Made by a program: the position numbers and the translations under genes. From assembly GCF_900112085.1 (NCBI RefSeq), contig NZ_FOJY01000005.1:4123-68122 (forward strand): a DNA stretch of 64,000 bases. The letters run 5' to 3'. This document shows positions 41,849 to 50,060 of the stretch, in pieces. Origin of the DNA: Acetitomaculum ruminis DSM 5522. GTDB lineage: Bacteria > Bacillota > Clostridia > Lachnospirales > Lachnospiraceae. Within the stretch, counting starts at the first letter, position 1. Every line of letters begins with the position of its first letter. Under the pieces are notes generated by a model that saw only the letters and a program-made list of their open reading frames with translations, was not told the DNA's origin and did not search any database.

Positions 41849-42496
41849 ATGAAAATAATAATGCTTGGTGCACCTGGTGCAGGTAAAGGTACACAATCAG
41901 AAAAAATTGAGGAAAAATATCAGCTTCCTCATATCTCAACAGGAGATATTTTTAGAGCAAATATTAAAAATAATACAGAGCTTGGTCAAAAAGCAAAAAC
42001 ATATATGGATAAAGGCGAATTAGTTCCTGATGAACTGGTTGTAGATCTTGTTATTGACAGAGTAAAACAAGATGACTGTGCTAAAGGGTATATTCTTGAC
42101 GGATTTCCAAGAACAATTCCACAGGCTGAAAGTTTGGATGCAGCTCTTAAAGACATGAATGATGCCATTGATTATGCTATTGATATTGAAATCAGTGATG
42201 AGGCAATCATTAAGAGAATGAGTGGAAGACGTGCCTGTACAAAATGCGGTGCTACATATCACATAGTAAATGTTCCACCTAAGAAGGAAGGAATATGTGA
42301 TAAATGTGGAACTGAGCTTATTTTAAGAGATGATGACAAAGAAGAAACTGTAAAGAATAGACTTAAAGTATATCATGATCAGACACAACCTTTAATAGAT
42401 TATTATAAGAAAAAAGGAATTCTTAAAGAAGTAGATGGTAGTAAGAGTACTCCTGAAGATGCTTTTGCAGCTATTGTAAAGATTCTTGGAGAATAA
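41849..42496 (+). CDS. adk: Adenylate kinase with zinc-binding lid
   Basis: This 215-residue enzyme interconverts AMP, ADP and ATP. P-loop 'GAPGAGKGTQ' (7-16), 'ISTGDIFRANI' and 'DGFPRTIPQAESL' are intact. The long lid carries four cysteines in 'CTKCGATYH' and 'CDKCGTEL', the zinc type usual in Gram-positive bacteria. GGAGGATT precedes the ATG. The map gene follows two bases after the stop. Confidence 0.98.
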   Translation: MKIIMLGAPGAGKGTQSEKIEEKYQLPHISTGDIFRANIKNNTELGQKAKTYMDKGELVPDELVVDLVIDRVKQDDCAKGYILDGFPRTIPQAESLDAALKDMNDAIDYAIDIEISDEAIIKRMSGRRACTKCGATYHIVNVPPKKEGICDKCGTELILRDDDKEETVKNRLKVYHDQTQPLIDYYKKKGILKEVDGSKSTPEDAFAAIVKILGE

Positions 42497-42498
42497 AA

Positions 42499-43254
42499 AT
42501 GGCTATTTCAATTAAGTCACCAAGTCAGGTGATTAAAATGCGGGAAGCTGGAAAGATACTTGCAAAAGTACATGACGAACTCGCAAAAATAATTAAGCCG
42601 GGAATAACTACTGAGGACATCAATAAAGCAGGAGAAGAGATAATAAGAAGCTTTAATGCTATACCCTCCTTTTTGAATTATGAAGGATATCCGGCTTCAA
42701 TCTGCGTATCGGTTAATGACGAGGTAGTTCATGGAATTCCGAATCCTTACAGGGTTTTAAAGGAAGGAGATATCGTAAGTCTGGATGCCGGTGTAATATA
42801 TGAAGGATTTCATTCTGATGCAGCAAGAACTTACGGTGTTGGAAATATTTCCCCAGAAGCAGCTTTGCTAATCGAAGTAACAAGGCAAAGCTTTTTTGAA
42901 GGCATCAAAAAGGCAAAAGCAGGCAATCATTTGCATGAAATATCTGCAGCTATAGACGATTACATAAAACCTTATGGATATGGCATAGTCAGGGAACTTT
43001 GCGGACATGGAATAGGAAAAAATCTTCATGAGGATCCGGAAATACCAAATTTTAGACAAAAATCAAGAGGAATCAAACTTCAACCGGGTATGACTTTGGC
43101 AATAGAGCCTATGATTAATCTTGGAAGTGAAGAGATAAGTTGTCTTGATGATGATTGGACAATTGTCACAGATGATGCGTCTATATCAGCTCATTATGAA
43201 AATACCATTTTAATTACAGATGGAGAGCCGGAAATTTTATCGCTTAATATTTAA
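42499..43254 (+). CDS. map: Methionine aminopeptidase, type I
   Basis: This 251-residue enzyme removes the initiator methionine. Metal ligands lie in 'SLDAGVIYEGFHSDAART' (two aspartates), 'GHGIGKNLHEDP' (histidine), 'AIEPMINLGS' (glutamate) and near 'HYENTILIT' (second glutamate). No N-terminal zinc finger. A ribosome site (CTTGGAGAA) lies in the end of adk, so translation is coupled. Confidence 0.97.
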   Translation: MAISIKSPSQVIKMREAGKILAKVHDELAKIIKPGITTEDINKAGEEIIRSFNAIPSFLNYEGYPASICVSVNDEVVHGIPNPYRVLKEGDIVSLDAGVIYEGFHSDAARTYGVGNISPEAALLIEVTRQSFFEGIKKAKAGNHLHEISAAIDDYIKPYGYGIVRELCGHGIGKNLHEDPEIPNFRQKSRGIKLQPGMTLAIEPMINLGSEEISCLDDDWTIVTDDASISAHYENTILITDGEPEILSLNI

Positions 43255-43282
43255 TAGATAAAAAAAATCTTCGGAGAAAAAA

Positions 43283-43552
43283 ATGATAGATATAAAGATT
43301 GGAATGCTTGCTGTTTCAAAAGCAGGTCATGATAAAGATAAAGTATACATGATTACAAAAATAGATAATGATTATTTGTATTTATGTGATGGCTACACAA
43401 GAAATCTTGAAAGACCAAAAAAGAAAAAATATAAACATGTACAAATCATTAAACGATTACCTAAAGAGTTTGATGAGAAATGTTTTGAAAATCCTGAATC
43501 AGGTCGACAAGTAATAGTAAGAGCCATAAACGAATTTAAAAAGGAAATATAA
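43283..43552 (+). CDS. KOW-domain RNA-binding protein (L14e-like)
   Basis: This 89-residue basic protein has an N-terminal KOW-like start ('IKIGMLAVSKAGHDKDKVYM'), resembling archaeal/eukaryotic L14e in miniature. Members are found in many Clostridia between map and infA; their role is not established, though the context points to ribosome or RNA binding. A modest GGAG lies before the ATG. Confidence 0.82.
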   Translation: MIDIKIGMLAVSKAGHDKDKVYMITKIDNDYLYLCDGYTRNLERPKKKKYKHVQIIKRLPKEFDEKCFENPESGRQVIVRAINEFKKEI

Positions 43553-43589
43553 TAATAGCATTTTTTATTAAGGCAGAAAGGAAAGTATT

Positions 43590-43808
43590 ATGTCGAAAGC
43601 AGATGTTATAGAAGTAGAAGGAAAAGTAGTAGAAAAATTACCTAATGCAATGTTTCAGGTAGAGCTTGAAAATGGACATAAGGTATTAGCACATATAAGC
43701 GGAAAGCTGAGAATGAATTTTATCAGAATTTTACCAGGCGATAAGGTTACTATTGAACTTTCACCATACGATTTATCAAAAGGTAGAATTATTTGGAGAG
43801 ATAAATAA
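43590..43808 (+). CDS. infA: Translation initiation factor IF-1
   Basis: This 72-residue single S1/OB-fold protein binds the A site during initiation. '[20 protein letters not shown]' and 'RIIWRDK' are the family start and end. GAAAGGAAAG precedes the ATG. It ends just before a second promoter. Confidence 0.98.
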   Translation: MSKADVIEVEGKVVEKLPNAMFQVELENGHKVLAHISGKLRMNFIRILPGDKVTIELSPYDLSKGRIIWRDK

Positions 43809-43813
43809 AAAGC

Positions 43814-43842
43814 TTGAACAACCGCTTGTTATATGATATAAT
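43814..43842 (+). promoter_or_regulatory. Internal promoter before rpmJ and the alpha-operon genes
   Basis: TTGAAC (43814-43819), a 17-base spacer and TATAAT (43837-43842). It would drive rpmJ-rpsM-rpsK-rpsD-rpoA-rplQ separately from the S10 promoter. Confidence 0.8.
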
Positions 43843-43844
43843 TT

Positions 43845-43911
43845 AGTCTGTTAGCCATGCGCTAGATTACGCAGGCTATACATTTATCATATCTGGAAGG
43901 AGGATTTAGCG
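43845..43911 (+). promoter_or_regulatory. Short structured leader before rpmJ
   Basis: TAGCC and TGCG pair with CGCA and GGCTA to form a clean stem-loop (about 43852-43880), followed by a GGAAGGAGG ribosome site. It starts only a few bases after the likely transcription start and could bind a ribosomal protein; this is inference from position. Confidence 0.5.
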
Positions 43912-44025
43912 ATGAAAGTAAGGTCATCAGTTAAGCCTATTTGCGAGAAATGCAAAATTATCAAAAGAAAAGGCAGTATCAGAGTCATCTGTGAAAATCC
44001 TAAACACAAACAGAGACAAGGATAA
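43912..44025 (+). CDS. rpmJ: 50S ribosomal protein L36 (bL36), zinc type
   Basis: This 37-residue zinc-ribbon protein has ligands C11, C14, C27 and H32 in 'CEKC' and 'CENPKH'. The start ATG at 43912 has AAGGAGG nine bases upstream. It is the first gene after the internal promoter. Confidence 0.96.
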   Translation: MKVRSSVKPICEKCKIIKRKGSIRVICENPKHKQRQG

Positions 44026-44096
44026 TTGTTACATTTTAGTACATGAACCACCCGGAGGTGTTGTTCATAATTTATTTTTTGGAGGTGCAAAGGTAC
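44026..44096 (+). promoter_or_regulatory. Hairpin and U-rich stretch between rpmJ and rpsM
   Basis: TGAAC-CACC pairs with GGTG-TT-GTTCA (about 44043-44067), followed by ATAATTTATTTTTT, a terminator-like arrangement immediately before the rpsM ribosome site GGAGGTG. It may be a weak attenuator or a protein-binding site. Confidence 0.5.
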
Positions 44097-44465
44097 ATGG
44101 CTCGTATCGCTGGTGTTGATTTACCAAGAGAGAAGCGTGTAGAAATCGGATTAACTTATGTATACGGAATTGGAAGAGTATCTTCTAACAAAATTCTTGA
44201 AAAAGCAAATATTAATCCAGATACACGTGTAAGAGATTTAACTGACAACGAAGTAAAAGTTCTTAATGAAATCATCTCAGAAGAATATACTGTAGAAGGT
44301 GATTTAAGAAGAGAAGTATCCCTTAACATTAAGAGATTAATGGAAATTGGATGCTACAGAGGAATCCGTCATAGAAAAGGACTCCCAGTTAGAGGACAGA
44401 ATACTAAGACAAACGCTAGAACCAGAAAAGGTCCTAAGAGAACAGTTGCAGGTAAAAAGAAATAA
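44097..44465 (+). CDS. rpsM: 30S ribosomal protein S13 (uS13)
   Basis: This 122-residue protein of the 30S head forms intersubunit bridges and contacts P-site tRNA with its basic tail. '[20 protein letters not shown]' and '[14 protein letters not shown]' are diagnostic. The ATG at 44097 follows GGAGGTGCAAAGG; an in-frame start at 44043 lies within the upstream hairpin and is rejected. Confidence 0.97.
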   Translation: MARIAGVDLPREKRVEIGLTYVYGIGRVSSNKILEKANINPDTRVRDLTDNEVKVLNEIISEEYTVEGDLRREVSLNIKRLMEIGCYRGIRHRKGLPVRGQNTKTNARTRKGPKRTVAGKKK

Positions 44466-44484
44466 TCAAAAATAAGTTTGATTA

Positions 44485-44529
44485 GGCGCCCGGCGCCAAA
44501 TATAATGCATCTAACCCAATGCATTATAT
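44485..44529 (+). promoter_or_regulatory. Two tandem hairpins between rpsM and rpsK
   Basis: GGCGC-CCG-GCGCC (44485-44497) is followed at once by an 11-base perfect stem ATATAATGCAT (44500-44510) with ATGCATTATAT (44519-44529) around CTAACCCA. The 107-base gap is long for this operon. No T-run directly follows, so RNA processing or protein binding fits better than termination. Confidence 0.6.
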
Positions 44530-44572
44530 AACTATTATTTTACAAAATTTAGAAGAAAGTAGGTTAGTTTAA

Positions 44573-44968
44573 ATGGCTAAGAAAGTTGCGAAGAAAGTAA
44601 CAAAAAAGCGTGTAAAGAAAAACGTTGAACGCGGACAGGCACACATTCAGTCATCTTTTAACAATACTATTGTTACAATAACTGATATGGAGGGAAACGC
44701 TCTTTCATGGGCAAGTGCTGGTGGTCTTGGATTTAGAGGTTCAAGGAAATCTACTCCATATGCTGCACAGATGGCAGCAGAGACAGCTACTAAAGCTGCA
44801 TTAGTACATGGTTTAAAGACAGTTGAAGTTATGGTAAAAGGACCTGGTTCAGGAAGAGAAGCAGCTATCCGTGCTCTTCAGGCGTGTGGTCTTGAAGTAA
44901 CAAGTATCAGAGACGTAACCCCAGTACCACATAATGGTTGTCGTCCACCAAAACGCAGAAGAGTTTAA
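44573..44968 (+). CDS. rpsK: 30S ribosomal protein S11 (uS11)
   Basis: This 131-residue protein of the platform forms the E-site side of the mRNA path. '[18 protein letters not shown]' and the C-terminal '[11 protein letters not shown]' are intact. The ribosome site is weak (AAAGTAGG), unlike its neighbours. Confidence 0.97.
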   Translation: MAKKVAKKVTKKRVKKNVERGQAHIQSSFNNTIVTITDMEGNALSWASAGGLGFRGSRKSTPYAAQMAAETATKAALVHGLKTVEVMVKGPGSGREAAIRALQACGLEVTSIRDVTPVPHNGCRPPKRRRV

Positions 44969-44988
44969 TTTAGGAGGTGTAGTTTAGA

Positions 44989-45582
44989 ATGGCAGTAAAT
45001 AGAGTACCTGTTCTTAAACGTTGCAGATCACTTGGTTTGGATCCAATTTACTTAGGAATAGATAAAAAATCAAATAGACAATTACAAAGAGCAAATAAGA
45101 AGATGAGTGAATATGGTCTTCAGCTCCGTGAGAAACAGAAAGCAAAGTTCATTTATGGTGTATTAGAAAAACCATTTAGGAACTATTTTGAGAAAGCTGA
45201 TAGAATGAAAGGTCAGACAGGTGAAAACCTTATGACAATTCTTGAAAGCAGAATAGATAATGTTATTTTCCGTCTCGGTTTCGCAAGAACAAGAAAAGAA
45301 GCTAGACAGGTTGTAGGACATAAACATGTATATGTTAATGGAAAACAGGTTAAAGCTCCTTCATTACTTGTAAAAGCAGGAGACGTTATTGAAATCAGAG
45401 AAAAGAGCAAAGGATTACAAAGATATAAAGATATCCTTGAAGTTACAGGTGGAAGATTAGTACCTGAATGGCTTGATGTAGATCAGGAAAACCTTAAAGG
45501 AACTGTAAAAGAGCTTCCAAGAAGAAGCGTAATTGATGTACCTGTAAACGAAATGCTCATTGTCGAGTTATATTCTAAATAA
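44989..45582 (+). CDS. rpsD: 30S ribosomal protein S4 (uS4)
   Basis: This 197-residue protein nucleates 30S assembly; in several bacteria it also controls its own operon. The S4 RNA-binding domain (about 85-150) contains 'ESRIDNVIFRLGFARTRKEA' and 'QVVGHKHVYVNGKQV'. The N-terminal zinc-binding cysteine cluster is absent. AGGAGGTG precedes the ATG. Confidence 0.97.
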   Translation: MAVNRVPVLKRCRSLGLDPIYLGIDKKSNRQLQRANKKMSEYGLQLREKQKAKFIYGVLEKPFRNYFEKADRMKGQTGENLMTILESRIDNVIFRLGFARTRKEARQVVGHKHVYVNGKQVKAPSLLVKAGDVIEIREKSKGLQRYKDILEVTGGRLVPEWLDVDQENLKGTVKELPRRSVIDVPVNEMLIVELYSK

Positions 45583-45642
45583 TTGATAGCGATACATAGG
45601 TAGAATATAGGCATTACCCGAAAAGAAGGAGGGACTTCGTTA

Positions 45643-46605
45643 GTGTTCGATTTTGAAAAACCTAATATTAAAATAGATGAAATCTCAGAAGACTGTAAAT
45701 ACGGCAGGTTTGTTGTTGAACCTCTTGAAAGAGGATATGGAACAACACTCGGAAATTCTTTGAGGAGGATTATGCTTTCTTCATTGCCGGGCTGTGCAGT
45801 TAGCCAGGTTAAGATTGATGGGGTTCTACATGAATTCAGTTCAATTCCTGGAGTTAAAGAAGATGTAATTGAAATCATAATGAACATAAAAAGTCTTGCT
45901 ATTAAAAATGATAGTGATACTTACGAGGATAAAACAGCTTATATAGAGTTCGAAGGTGAAGGAGTAGTTACTGCTGGGGATATTCATTTTAACGATCCTA
46001 ATTTCTCAGTATTAAACCCAGAACTTGAGATTGCACACTTAAATGGTGGAAATGACAGTAAACTGTATATTGAGCTTACTATTACTTCAGGCAGAGGATA
46101 TGTCAGCGCTGAGAAGAATAAGAATGCTGATCTACCAATTGGTGTTATTGCTATCGATTCAATATTTACACCTGTAGAAAGAGTAAATATCAAAGTTGAG
46201 AATACTCGTGTAGGACAAATTACTGACTATGATAAGTTAACACTTGAAGTGTACACTAATGGAACAACTAAGCCGGATGAGGCTTTAAGCCTTGCAGCTA
46301 AAGTTCTTAGTGAGCATCTTAATCTTTTCATTGATCTTTCTGAAAGCTCAAAATCAATTCCGGTTATGAGCGAAAAAGAAGAAAGTGAACAAGAAAAACG
46401 TTTAGAAATGAGCATTGATGAACTTGAGTTATCAGTTCGTTCATATAACTGTTTAAAACGTGCAGGCATTAATACTGTACAGGAATTAACAAGTAAGACA
46501 CCTGAGGATATGATGAAGGTTAGAAATCTTGGTAGAAAATCACTTGATGAAGTGCTTGCCAAGTTAAAAGAATTAGGCCTTTATTTGAATCAGGGTGAAG
46601 AATAA
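45643..46605 (+). CDS. rpoA: RNA polymerase alpha subunit
   Basis: This 320-residue protein has an N-terminal assembly domain ('[21 protein letters not shown]', with the ExGxGxTLGN region) and a C-terminal helix-hairpin-helix domain ('[13 protein letters not shown]', '[20 protein letters not shown]') that binds UP elements and activators. The start is GTG at 45643, with AAGGAGGG about ten bases upstream. Confidence 0.98.
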   Translation: MFDFEKPNIKIDEISEDCKYGRFVVEPLERGYGTTLGNSLRRIMLSSLPGCAVSQVKIDGVLHEFSSIPGVKEDVIEIIMNIKSLAIKNDSDTYEDKTAYIEFEGEGVVTAGDIHFNDPNFSVLNPELEIAHLNGGNDSKLYIELTITSGRGYVSAEKNKNADLPIGVIAIDSIFTPVERVNIKVENTRVGQITDYDKLTLEVYTNGTTKPDEALSLAAKVLSEHLNLFIDLSESSKSIPVMSEKEESEQEKRLEMSIDELELSVRSYNCLKRAGINTVQELTSKTPEDMMKVRNLGRKSLDEVLAKLKELGLYLNQGEE

Positions 46606-46662
46606 TTAACGATCTGACCGGTAAACCCGAAGAGTGCGGCAGATTTTGAATGGAGGAAAAAA

Positions 46663-47199
46663 ATGGCAGGTTATAGAAAACTTGGAAGAACTTCCAGCCA
46701 GAGAAAGGCTTTACTTAGAGGCCAGGTTACAGCTCTTATTAACAATGGAAAAATAGTTACAACTCAGGCTCGTGCTAAAGAAACAGCTAAAATTGTTGAA
46801 GGTATTATTGCATTAGCAGTAAAAGAAAGAGACAATTTTGAAACTGTTACAGTAACAGCTAAAGTGCCACGTAAAGATGAAAATGGTAAGAGAGTTAAAG
46901 AAGTAGTTGATGGAAAGAAGAAAACTGTATATGATGAAGTACAGAAAGAGATTAAGAAAGATCTTCCATCAAGATTAAATGCAAGAAGAAAAATTCTTAG
47001 TGTTCTTTACTCAGTTACTGATGTACCTGTTCAGGGTGCAGGACGTAAGAAAAATACTAAGAAAGTTGATTTAGTAGATAAGTTATTTACTGAAATTGCT
47101 CCAAAATATGCTGATCGTAATGGTGGATACACCAGAATCGTTAAGATTGGACAGCGTAAAGGTGATGGAGCTCTTGAAGTATTACTTGAGTTAGTATAA
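46663..47199 (+). CDS. rplQ: 50S ribosomal protein L17 (bL17) with an internal insertion
   Basis: This 178-residue protein is some 50-60 residues longer than the B. subtilis form. The N-terminal '[20 protein letters not shown]' and C-terminal '[20 protein letters not shown]' match well. The extra residues are a charged segment (about 60-105, '[18 protein letters not shown]'), before 'LNARRKIL'. TGGAGG precedes the ATG. It ends the alpha operon. Confidence 0.96.
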   Translation: MAGYRKLGRTSSQRKALLRGQVTALINNGKIVTTQARAKETAKIVEGIIALAVKERDNFETVTVTAKVPRKDENGKRVKEVVDGKKKTVYDEVQKEIKKDLPSRLNARRKILSVLYSVTDVPVQGAGRKKNTKKVDLVDKLFTEIAPKYADRNGGYTRIVKIGQRKGDGALEVLLELV

Positions 47200-47220
47200 T
47201 TTATAAAATTGTATTTTTGA

Positions 47221-47248
47221 CCCACTACCAAGGTAGTGGGTTTTTTTT
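47221..47248 (+). terminator. Terminator of the alpha operon
   Basis: CCCACTACC (47221-47229) pairs with GGTAGTGGG (47232-47240), followed by eight T. Confidence 0.95.
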
Positions 47249-47264
47249 GTATAGATCGTGACCC

Positions 47265-47311
47265 AGTTGAGCACGCAAAACGTGCGAAATATTAACCACC
47301 AGCTATGTGGG
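47265..47311 (+). mobile_element. Probable left-end hairpins of a decayed IS200-type element
   Basis: GCACG-CAAAA-CGTGC (47271-47285) and the imperfect palindrome ACCACCAGCTATGTGGGTG (about 47295-47313) lie in front of the transposase relic. Subterminal hairpins containing 'ACCAC..CTATG..GTGG' are usual at IS200/IS605 ends. The exact terminus and the right end could not be fixed. Confidence 0.5.
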
Positions 47312-47399
47312 TGCACGGTGATTGTTATACAAAAAATAACTTTTTCGTTATAATTTAGTTGTTCAAGCCTAATAAATAACGAAAGGAAAGGTGATTTTA

Positions 47400-47740
47400 A
47401 TGGCAAATAAGTCACATAGTCCAGTAAATACAATATATATGTGCAAGTACAACATTGTGTTCACACCTAGGTATTGGAGAAAAATAATAAATAATAAATA
47501 CAAGGCCAAGATAATAGATATATTAAAGTAATTAGCACAAACAAAAGCTTAGAAATAATAGAGGCACATATGATATCAGATTATGTGTATATACTAGTCA
47601 GTATATAGCCAAAGCTTAGGTTATCGTAGTTTATGGGGTATCTAAATTTAAATAAAAATTTCCTTTAGTGATTAAAAATAAACATGTGTTTATAAATATA
47701 TAAAAAAGGGTACTAGGAAATTAAAACTAATATTCAAAAT
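47400..47740 (+). pseudogene. Fossil IS200/IS605-family TnpA transposase
   Basis: From the ATG at 47400 the frame gives 'MANKSHSPVNTIYMCKYNIV' then 'FTPRYWRKIINNKYKAKI', a clear match to IS200 TnpA, before a stop at codon 44. After further stops and a frameshift it continues 'EIIEAHMISDYVYILVSI' and 'FMGYLN'. The functional enzyme needs the HUH pair in 'DHVHML'; here it reads DYVYIL, so both histidines are lost. The ribosome site (GAAAGGAAAGGTG) survives. The element is dead by stops, frameshift and lost active site. Confidence 0.85.
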
Positions 47741-48011
47741 TATATTCTTTATTTTTAAAAACAAAGGAATTATTTTAAATAATATATAAGAAGTTTGATA
47801 TCTGCCGAATAAATATAGTAGTGTGTTCGAAGAAATAATATTATAACAAAAGTAGTTTAATTGTCTAATATCTTATATAATTCATAATATTTAAAAAATA
47901 AAAAAGTGTATTTTTTACTTGGTAAAATTTATACAAGGCCATTGATTTGTAAATATGTATTAATGCGAATAACTAATTTTTTCTATCACACAAACAAAGG
48001 AGGGTTTTACA
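47741..48011 (+). other. AT-rich decayed stretch before malQ
   Basis: No open frame of note; probably the tail of the IS200 fossil. An AAAGGAGGG ribosome site lies directly before malQ. A promoter is likely here but I see no clear -35/-10 pair. Confidence 0.45.
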
Positions 48012-49568
48012 ATGAGAACTGTTGGAGTTTTGCTTCCGGTATTTAGTTTACCATCAAAGTATGGTATAGGATGTTTTTCAAAGGAAGCATACGATTTTGT
48101 TGATAAACTTAATATTGGAAAACAGAAAATTTGGCAGATTTTGCCTTTGTGTACTCCGGATTTTTGGGGATCACCTTATCAATCCTGTTCTACTTTTGCC
48201 GGTAATCCCTACCATATTGACCTGGAAACTTTAATAAAAGACGGTTTATTAACTGAAAAAGAATGTGATGAAATATATGATAAGGCTATAAAAGAAAAAG
48301 GTGATGAAAATATTGTTGCTACTAAGTCCAATTATTTAGATGAATATGTTAATTATGCTGTAATAGAATATTCAAGAAAAATATTACTGAAACTTGCTTA
48401 TGATTCCTTTAAACAAGTGGGAGATGGTATGAATTCCTACGAAATAAGAAAGTTCAAGGAAGAAAATAACTGGGTAGATGAATATGCATTATACATGGCA
48501 TTGAAGGATCATTTTGACCATAAAGCTTGGAATGAATGGCCGGGAGATATAAAAAATCATAAACCGGAATCAGTGGATAAATATAAAACAGAACTGGAAA
48601 ATGAAATTAATTATTACATATTTATACAATACGAATTTTTTAAACAATGGAAAGCTTTAAAGAAATATGCAAATGATAAAGGAATACAGATATTAGGGGA
48701 TCTTCCAATATATGTGTCAATGGATAGTTGCGATGTATGGTCTGAAACAGAATTTTTCGACTTTGACCAGGATAATAAACCAAGGGCAGTGGCTGGATGT
48801 CCGCCGGATGATTTTTCAAAAGATGGCCAATTATGGGGAAATCCGCTTTATAACTGGGACAAAATAAAAGAAAACGGTTATGGTTGGTGGATTAGACGCT
48901 TCGATTATGCCTTAAAAATGTATGATATCATTCGTATTGACCATTTTAGAGGTTTTGATGAATATTTTGCTATACCTTATGAAAGTAAAACAGCACAAAA
49001 CGGAAAATGGAAAAAGGGTCCGGGAATCGAATTATTTAAAATAATAAATCAATGGTTTGGTAATCCAATGGTTATTGCGGAAGACCTTGGATTTTTGACA
49101 GATGGTGTAAGAAAACTTCTTGCAGATACAAATTATCCTGGAATGAAAGTAATAGAGTTTGCTTTTTCACCTAACAGAGACAGCATTTATCTTCCACTGT
49201 TTTATGAAAGAAATCATGTTGTTTATACAGGTACACATGATAATAATACAGTAATAGGCTGGTTTAAATCTTTAGATGATGATATGCAAGAATATGTATT
49301 AAGATATTGTGGATTAAATAATCTGCAATTTAGGGACGATGACGAAAAATGTAAAACTGTATGTGATAATATTATAACCCTGGCTCTTTCAAGTACGGCG
49401 GAAACTGCCATAATTCAAATGCAGGATTATTTAAAAGTTAATGAAGAAGGAAGAATTAACGAACCGGGAACTATAGAAAAAAACTGGAAATGGAGAATGA
49501 AAAAAGGTTCCTTTACAGAAGAAATAGCAAAAGAAATGGCAGAACTTACAAGAACATTTTGTAGATAG
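48012..49568 (+). CDS. malQ: 4-alpha-glucanotransferase (amylomaltase)
   Basis: This 518-residue GH77 enzyme transfers alpha-1,4-glucan segments and releases glucose during maltodextrin or glycogen turnover. The N-terminal 'GVLLPVFSLPSKYGIGCFS' and 'QILPLCTPDFWGSPYQS' blocks are typical. The catalytic residues lie in 'IIRIDHFRGFDEYF' (nucleophile Asp), 'VIAEDLGFL' (acid/base Glu) and 'YTGTHDNNT' (third acid). AAAGGAGGG precedes the ATG. It stands alone, without other maltose or glycogen genes, in a spot where rplQ and ecfA1 are usually adjacent. Confidence 0.97.
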   Translation: MRTVGVLLPVFSLPSKYGIGCFSKEAYDFVDKLNIGKQKIWQILPLCTPDFWGSPYQSCSTFAGNPYHIDLETLIKDGLLTEKECDEIYDKAIKEKGDENIVATKSNYLDEYVNYAVIEYSRKILLKLAYDSFKQVGDGMNSYEIRKFKEENNWVDEYALYMALKDHFDHKAWNEWPGDIKNHKPESVDKYKTELENEINYYIFIQYEFFKQWKALKKYANDKGIQILGDLPIYVSMDSCDVWSETEFFDFDQDNKPRAVAGCPPDDFSKDGQLWGNPLYNWDKIKENGYGWWIRRFDYALKMYDIIRIDHFRGFDEYFAIPYESKTAQNGKWKKGPGIELFKIINQWFGNPMVIAEDLGFLTDGVRKLLADTNYPGMKVIEFAFSPNRDSIYLPLFYERNHVVYTGTHDNNTVIGWFKSLDDDMQEYVLRYCGLNNLQFRDDDEKCKTVCDNIITLALSSTAETAIIQMQDYLKVNEEGRINEPGTIEKNWKWRMKKGSFTEEIAKEMAELTRTFCR

Positions 49569-49577
49569 AATAATAAA

Positions 49578-49666
49578 CTCTGATAATTTATATTTAGCTT
49601 TTTTGAAAACTGATGGAATAAAGTATTAGAATATCTGATTTCAAAATAAATTATCAGGGTTTTTTA
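49578..49666 (+). terminator. Terminator after malQ with a long loop
   Basis: CTCTGATAATTTA (49578-49590) pairs with TAAATTATCAGGG (49647-49659) with one G-U pair, followed by six T and an unusually large 56-base loop. Confidence 0.65.
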
Positions 49667-50045
49667 TTGCCTCCAATCTTAAATAAAAAAAGATAATTAT
49701 TAATTTAAGCATATATACAAATAAAACCTTGCTTTTACAACCTTTACTAGTTATTATAATTTAGGTGATTTAAATTATTTAATAAGCAGATCCAGATAAT
49801 ATGTAAATTAATTAAAGAAAAAAAGCTAAGATATCTGAGGAAAAGTATAAATGTAAGAGGAATAAAAAACCATTAGAGCAACTTAGAAAAAGAATGATTA
49901 AGTAAAATAGTTTATTTGCATTATAAATAAAGAGAAAACACATAAAAATATTAAATATAGCTAGGAACTATTAATCAAACAATAAAGAAAAAATAAAAGG
50001 AAATTTACATAATTATACAATAGAAGTATTTCTAAATTTTTAGTA
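49667..50045. other. Gene-free AT-rich stretch between malQ and ecfA1
   Basis: About 380 bases with no intact frame. One frame (about 49830-50040) reads basic peptide segments interrupted by three stops ('KISEEKYKCKRNKKPLEQL', then 'IARNY'), which could be a decayed small gene, but I cannot assign it to a family. TTTGGAGG before ecfA1 ends the stretch. Confidence 0.35.
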
Positions 50046-50060
50046 AGATTTGGAGGAAAA

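Noticed and set aside
47221-47330. Intact IS200 element
   Set aside because: Only left-end-like hairpins and a broken transposase are visible; the right end is not identifiable and the active site is lost.
49667-50045. Possible decayed gene before ecfA1
   Set aside because: Broken basic peptide segments only; I could not match them to a family, so it is listed as a gene-free stretch.
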